Assembly: GCA_012512605.1 (NCBI GenBank)
Contig: JAAZDX010000154.1
Location: 1 to 8,361, forward strand
Length of the DNA stretch: 8,361 nucleotides
Direction of reading: 5' to 3'
Source of the DNA: Bacillota bacterium
GTDB taxonomy: Bacteria > Bacillota > UBA4882 > UBA10575
The position numbers were made by a program, and so were the translations under genes. The notes under the pieces are model-generated. The model saw only the letters and a list, made by a program, of their open reading frames with translations. It did not search any database and was not told where the DNA came from. Below, one piece after another: positions 6,096 through 8,361 of the stretch. The stretch's first letter is position 1, and each line of letters starts with the position of its first letter.

Positions 6096-6125
6096 ATTAT
6101 CCCACCGCTTTAAATTACAATTCAA
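6096..6125 (-). promoter_or_regulatory. Candidate sigma-A-type promoter for the DUF1614-spoIIP operon
   Basis: On the minus strand TTGAAT (6125-6120) and GATAAT (6101-6096) are separated by 18 bases. A TGG directly before the -10 box resembles an extended -10. The start point would be near 6089, giving a leader of about 45 bases before the ATG at 6044. It lies downstream of the ispH-S1 terminator, where a promoter is expected. I see no clear sigma-E, sigma-F or sigma-G type boxes, though such motifs are easily missed by eye. Confidence 0.5.
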
Positions 6126-6155
6126 AAACTAACCCGTAAGTAAAAAGCCGCAAAT

Positions 6156-6191
6156 AAAAAAAGCTTTCCTCTTCTTCAAGGAAAGCTTTTT
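6156..6191 (-). terminator. Rho-independent terminator after ispH-S1
   Basis: The 13-bp perfect inverted repeat 6158-6170 and 6179-6191 (aggaaagcttttt in the right arm) encloses an 8-base loop. On the minus strand the second arm runs into a T-run (ttttttt then attt at 6162-6152). It begins about 20 bases after the TGA stop at 6214-6212. The opposite strand has only a short T-run, so it acts mainly on minus-strand transcripts. It separates the ispH-S1 unit from the DUF1614 operon. Confidence 0.85.
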
Positions 6192-6211
6192 CCAGCAAAC
6201 GTAGCTTTTTA

Positions 6212-8361
6212 TCAGTCGCGGTCGTCTTGTTCCAATCCCATCTTTTCAGCCAGCAGATCGCCCAGGTTTGAAGAGAGCGGTTTGTCCTCCAGGCCGGGAA
6301 TAGCCGGGGCTTGCTTCTGCTCCCGTGCCGGTTCCGCCTTCTTCTCCTGGGTGGCACGGATACTTAAACCGATTCTTCTTTCTTCTGGCTCGACTTTGAG
6401 CACTTTCGCACGGACCGTTTGACCCACCTGCACCACATCATCGGGTTTTTCCACACGTCGGTCACTTAGTTGCGAAATATGGATCAAGCCATCGACGCCT
6501 TCTTCCAAGTTCACAAAGGCACCAAAAGAGGTTAGGCGCACCACTTTACCCTCGACCACGTCACCCACCTTATATTTCTCCCCAATGTTACTCCAGGGAT
6601 GGGGGGATAATTGTTTCAGACTGAGGGAGATTCTTCTGGCTTCCTGGTCGACCTTGGTGACCATGACCTCAAGTTCCTCACCCTCTTTTAACCGGGCCGA
6701 AGGATGGGAGATCCGTTCCCAAGCGATCTCGGAAATATGGAGGAGTCCTTCCACGCCCTCACCGATGTCGACAAAGGCACCAAAGGGTGTTAAGCGGGGC
6801 ACAACCCCTTTGCGGGTCTCTCCTTCGGCCAACTCGGCATAGACCTTAGCCTCCACCGCGGCCTTCTCTTCCGCGAGCACCTCTTTTCGGGAAAGCACAG
6901 CCCGGCGCCGCTGGGCTTCGAAGTCGATCACATAAAACTCCGCTTCCAAGCCTTCCAGCGTCGTCAGATCGCTAACGTAACCCAGATCCGCATGGGAAGC
7001 AGGAAGAAAAGCAATGAGGCCGTTGACGTTAACCTGGAGTCCGCCCTTGATCGCCCGGACAATTTTCCCAGACACCCGTTGGCGTTGCTCGAACGCGTCT
7101 TTCAATTGTGACCAAGCCACCTCTTCTTCTGCCTTTCGTTTGGAAAGCCGTGTCTTTTCGTCTCCTGCTTTCAGGACCATAACTTTGATTTTGTCCCCAA
7201 CTTGCACGACCTCACGGGCGGAATCCACTTTTTCACTGGTCAGCTCCGCCAGGGGAACCGAATAATCAGACTTCCCGCCGACATTAACTGCGATCTCATC
7301 ATCATCAACCGCAACGACGGTGCCTTCGATGATTGCGCCTTCTTCCAACTGCGGGATCTCCTGATTAAGCAGCAACGCTTCGCTGTCCATCGCTTCGCTA
7401 TCCACTGCTTCGTTGTCTTTCGCTTCGCTGTCCATTGCTTCGTTGTCCATGGTCGGCTCCGCGTTCTCCACTTTATCTACCTCCTCCGTCAGATGTCCGT
7501 TCGTAACTTGATTTTCTTCCATAGTAATACCTCCTGTATAATTTTGTTGCAGCCAGTCCACGACCTCGGAAATCTGACTTTGAGGGGTCGACGCTCCGGC
7601 TGTCACTCCAATTGTTTTTTTCCCTTCCAACCATTGGGGTTTAATCTCTTCTCCTGATTCTATATGATAAGTCGGGGTAAAGGAAGCCCCAATCTCCACA
7701 AGTTTACGCGTATTAGCCGAATTCTTTCCACCGATAACCAGTAAAAGATCGACTTCCCGGGCTAGCTTGGCGGTTTCGGTCTGCCGCTCTCTGGTTGCAT
7801 GGCAGATCGTGTTAAAGATCTTTAATTCCTTCGCCACCGGGAGGAGATCCTTGACAACGGCCGCCAGCTGCTCTTGGGGAAGAGTGGTCTGGCAGACCAA
7901 GCCCAGTTTTGGCTTAAACCGTTTAGTTCGCCATTCCTCAGGCTGGGCTGGGTTTACCACAACCGCATCCCCGTCCACGGTATCAACCACAGCTTTTACT
8001 TCCGGATGCCGTGGGTCACCGACCACTAATACTTGGTAACCATCCCGCCGTAATCCCTGGGCTAGTGTTTGTTCCTGTTTAACAAAGGGACAAGTGGCAT
8101 CGACCACCGTTAATCCCCGTTCTTGCGCCGCGGTAAAGATCTGGGGCCCAGCACCATGCGACCGGATCAAAAGAATTCCCCCCGGTTCGGCCTCTTCAGG
8201 ATCGGAAATGGTTTGCACCCCTTGTTTTTCCAGATCCGCGATCACCCGGGGATTATGGATCAAAGCGCCCAAGATGTAGACCGGTTGTTGGTTTTGCGCG
8301 CGACTCTCCCGGACAATCCGCAGCGCCCTTTCCACCCCGAAACAAAAACCGGCTTTCTCCC
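6212..8361 (-). CDS. ispH: Fusion of 4-hydroxy-3-methylbut-2-enyl diphosphate reductase (IspH) with ribosomal protein S1 (5' end cut by window edge)
   Basis: The N-terminal half is IspH, the [4Fe-4S] enzyme that makes IPP and DMAPP in the last step of the MEP isoprenoid pathway. Cluster ligands are visible in GFCFGV at the window edge, DATCPF and NTICHATRERQ. Substrate residues appear in LIHNPR, RHPEV, GGKNSANT and TAGASTP. Assuming six missing N-terminal residues, two Cys, two His and a Glu fall on Escherichia coli IspH positions 12, 96, 41, 124 and 126. After a short acidic linker come four S1 RNA-binding domains, roughly 1000 bp to the end, with typical GAFV..EGV.GL.HIS motifs in the third and fourth, then a charged tail. 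The C-terminal part corresponds to rpsA (YpfD-like S1). Such fusions are known in clostridia. 715 residues are visible. Reading continues past the apparent GTG at 8335-8333, which is the Val of CFGV, so the true start is beyond the edge. A terminator follows. Confidence 0.96.
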   Translation of the reverse strand, partial: EKAGFCFGVERALRIVRESRAQNQQPVYILGALIHNPRVIADLEKQGVQTISDPEEAEPGGILLIRSHGAGPQIFTAAQERGLTVVDATCPFVKQEQTLAQGLRRDGYQVLVVGDPRHPEVKAVVDTVDGDAVVVNPAQPEEWRTKRFKPKLGLVCQTTLPQEQLAAVVKDLLPVAKELKIFNTICHATRERQTETAKLAREVDLLLVIGGKNSANTRKLVEIGASFTPTYHIESGEEIKPQWLEGKKTIGVTAGASTPQSQISEVVDWLQQNYTGGITMEENQVTNGHLTEEVDKVENAEPTMDNEAMDSEAKDNEAVDSEAMDSEALLLNQEIPQLEEGAIIEGTVVAVDDDEIAVNVGGKSDYSVPLAELTSEKVDSAREVVQVGDKIKVMVLKAGDEKTRLSKRKAEEEVAWSQLKDAFEQRQRVSGKIVRAIKGGLQVNVNGLIAFLPASHADLGYVSDLTTLEGLEAEFYVIDFEAQRRRAVLSRKEVLAEEKAAVEAKVYAELAEGETRKGVVPRLTPFGAFVDIGEGVEGLLHISEIAWERISHPSARLKEGEELEVMVTKVDQEARRISLSLKQLSPHPWSNIGEKYKVGDVVEGKVVRLTSFGAFVNLEEGVDGLIHISQLSDRRVEKPDDVVQVGQTVRAKVLKVEPEERRIGLSIRATQEKKAEPAREQKQAPAIPGLEDKPLSSNLGDLLAEKMGLEQDDRD
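7376..7450 (-). repeat. Five-unit 15-bp in-frame tandem repeat in the IspH-S1 linker
   Basis: Five contiguous 15-bp units encode the pentapeptides MDNEA, MDSEA, KDNEA, VDSEA and MDSEA. Units 2 and 5 are identical in DNA (atggacagcgaagcg). Units 1 and 3 share aacgaagca while units 2, 4 and 5 share agcgaagcg, which hints at duplication of a 30-bp pair. The repeat lies 24 codons after the internal S1 start and makes a flexible acidic stretch between IspH and the first S1 domain. Its length is likely to vary between strains because units are multiples of three. Confidence 0.9.
7520..7536 (-). promoter_or_regulatory. rpsA: Internal ribosome binding site and ATG for free ribosomal protein S1
   Basis: Inside the fusion gene, AGGAGGT (7535-7529) precedes ATG (7522-7520) by six bases, in the reading frame of the fusion. 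The site is exactly where IspH homology ends (VVDWLQQNYTGG) and the S1 part begins (MEENQ). Initiation here would give a 436-residue free S1 with four domains, close to usual Bacillota S1 length. It appears to be the former start of a separate S1 gene, kept after loss of the ispH stop codon. Confidence 0.75.

Noticed and set aside
7202..7657. Plus-strand open frame with a repetitive Phe/Val/His stretch
   Set aside because: The repetition is the reverse complement of the 15-bp repeat in the IspH-S1 linker. No ribosome site or family resemblance.

Overview
The window is a block of eight genes, all on the minus strand, so transcription runs from high to low coordinates. It looks like chromosomal core sequence from an anaerobic, endospore-forming member of the Bacillota (Clostridia or a related class). 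The evidence is an IspH-S1 fusion protein typical of clostridia, the sporulation proteins SpoIIP and SpoVAE (SpoVAEA type), two DUF3189 proteins, and an oxygen-sensitive HgdC-type activase module. Genus cannot be judged from the sequence. I see no IS elements, phage genes, CRISPR arrays, tRNAs or rRNAs.

Right part (8361-6212): a large fusion gene missing only about six N-terminal residues. It joins the isoprenoid enzyme IspH to a four-domain ribosomal protein S1. At the junction there is an in-frame ATG behind a near-perfect Shine-Dalgarno sequence, so free S1 may also be made. A Rho-independent terminator at about 6156-6191 ends this unit.

Middle part (6125-2779): a sigma-A-like promoter candidate at 6096-6125 precedes a tightly packed series. 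It holds a DUF1614 polytopic membrane protein, a SpoIIP-family peptidoglycan hydrolase with an unusual C-terminal membrane segment, two tandem DUF3189 proteins (the first of which has lost the family's N-terminal motif), and a SpoVAE/SpoVAEA-type protein. Gaps and overlaps are 0-9 bp, which suggests one translationally coupled operon.

Left part (2766-1): without any promoter-sized gap the series runs into two HgdB-related (COG3580/DUF2229-like and COG3581-like) putative iron-sulfur proteins. After a 91-bp gap holding a hairpin comes an HgdC/BcrA-D/BadF-G-type ATPase activase, cut by the left window edge. Such activases use ATP hydrolysis to push low-potential electrons into a partner protein. 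The COG3580-like gene appears to start on ATC, a very rare start codon.

The most notable points are the dual-product layout of ispH-S1, the ATC start, the close linkage of a sporulation operon to a complete ATP-driven electron-transfer module of unknown substrate, and the degenerate DUF3189 paralogue.
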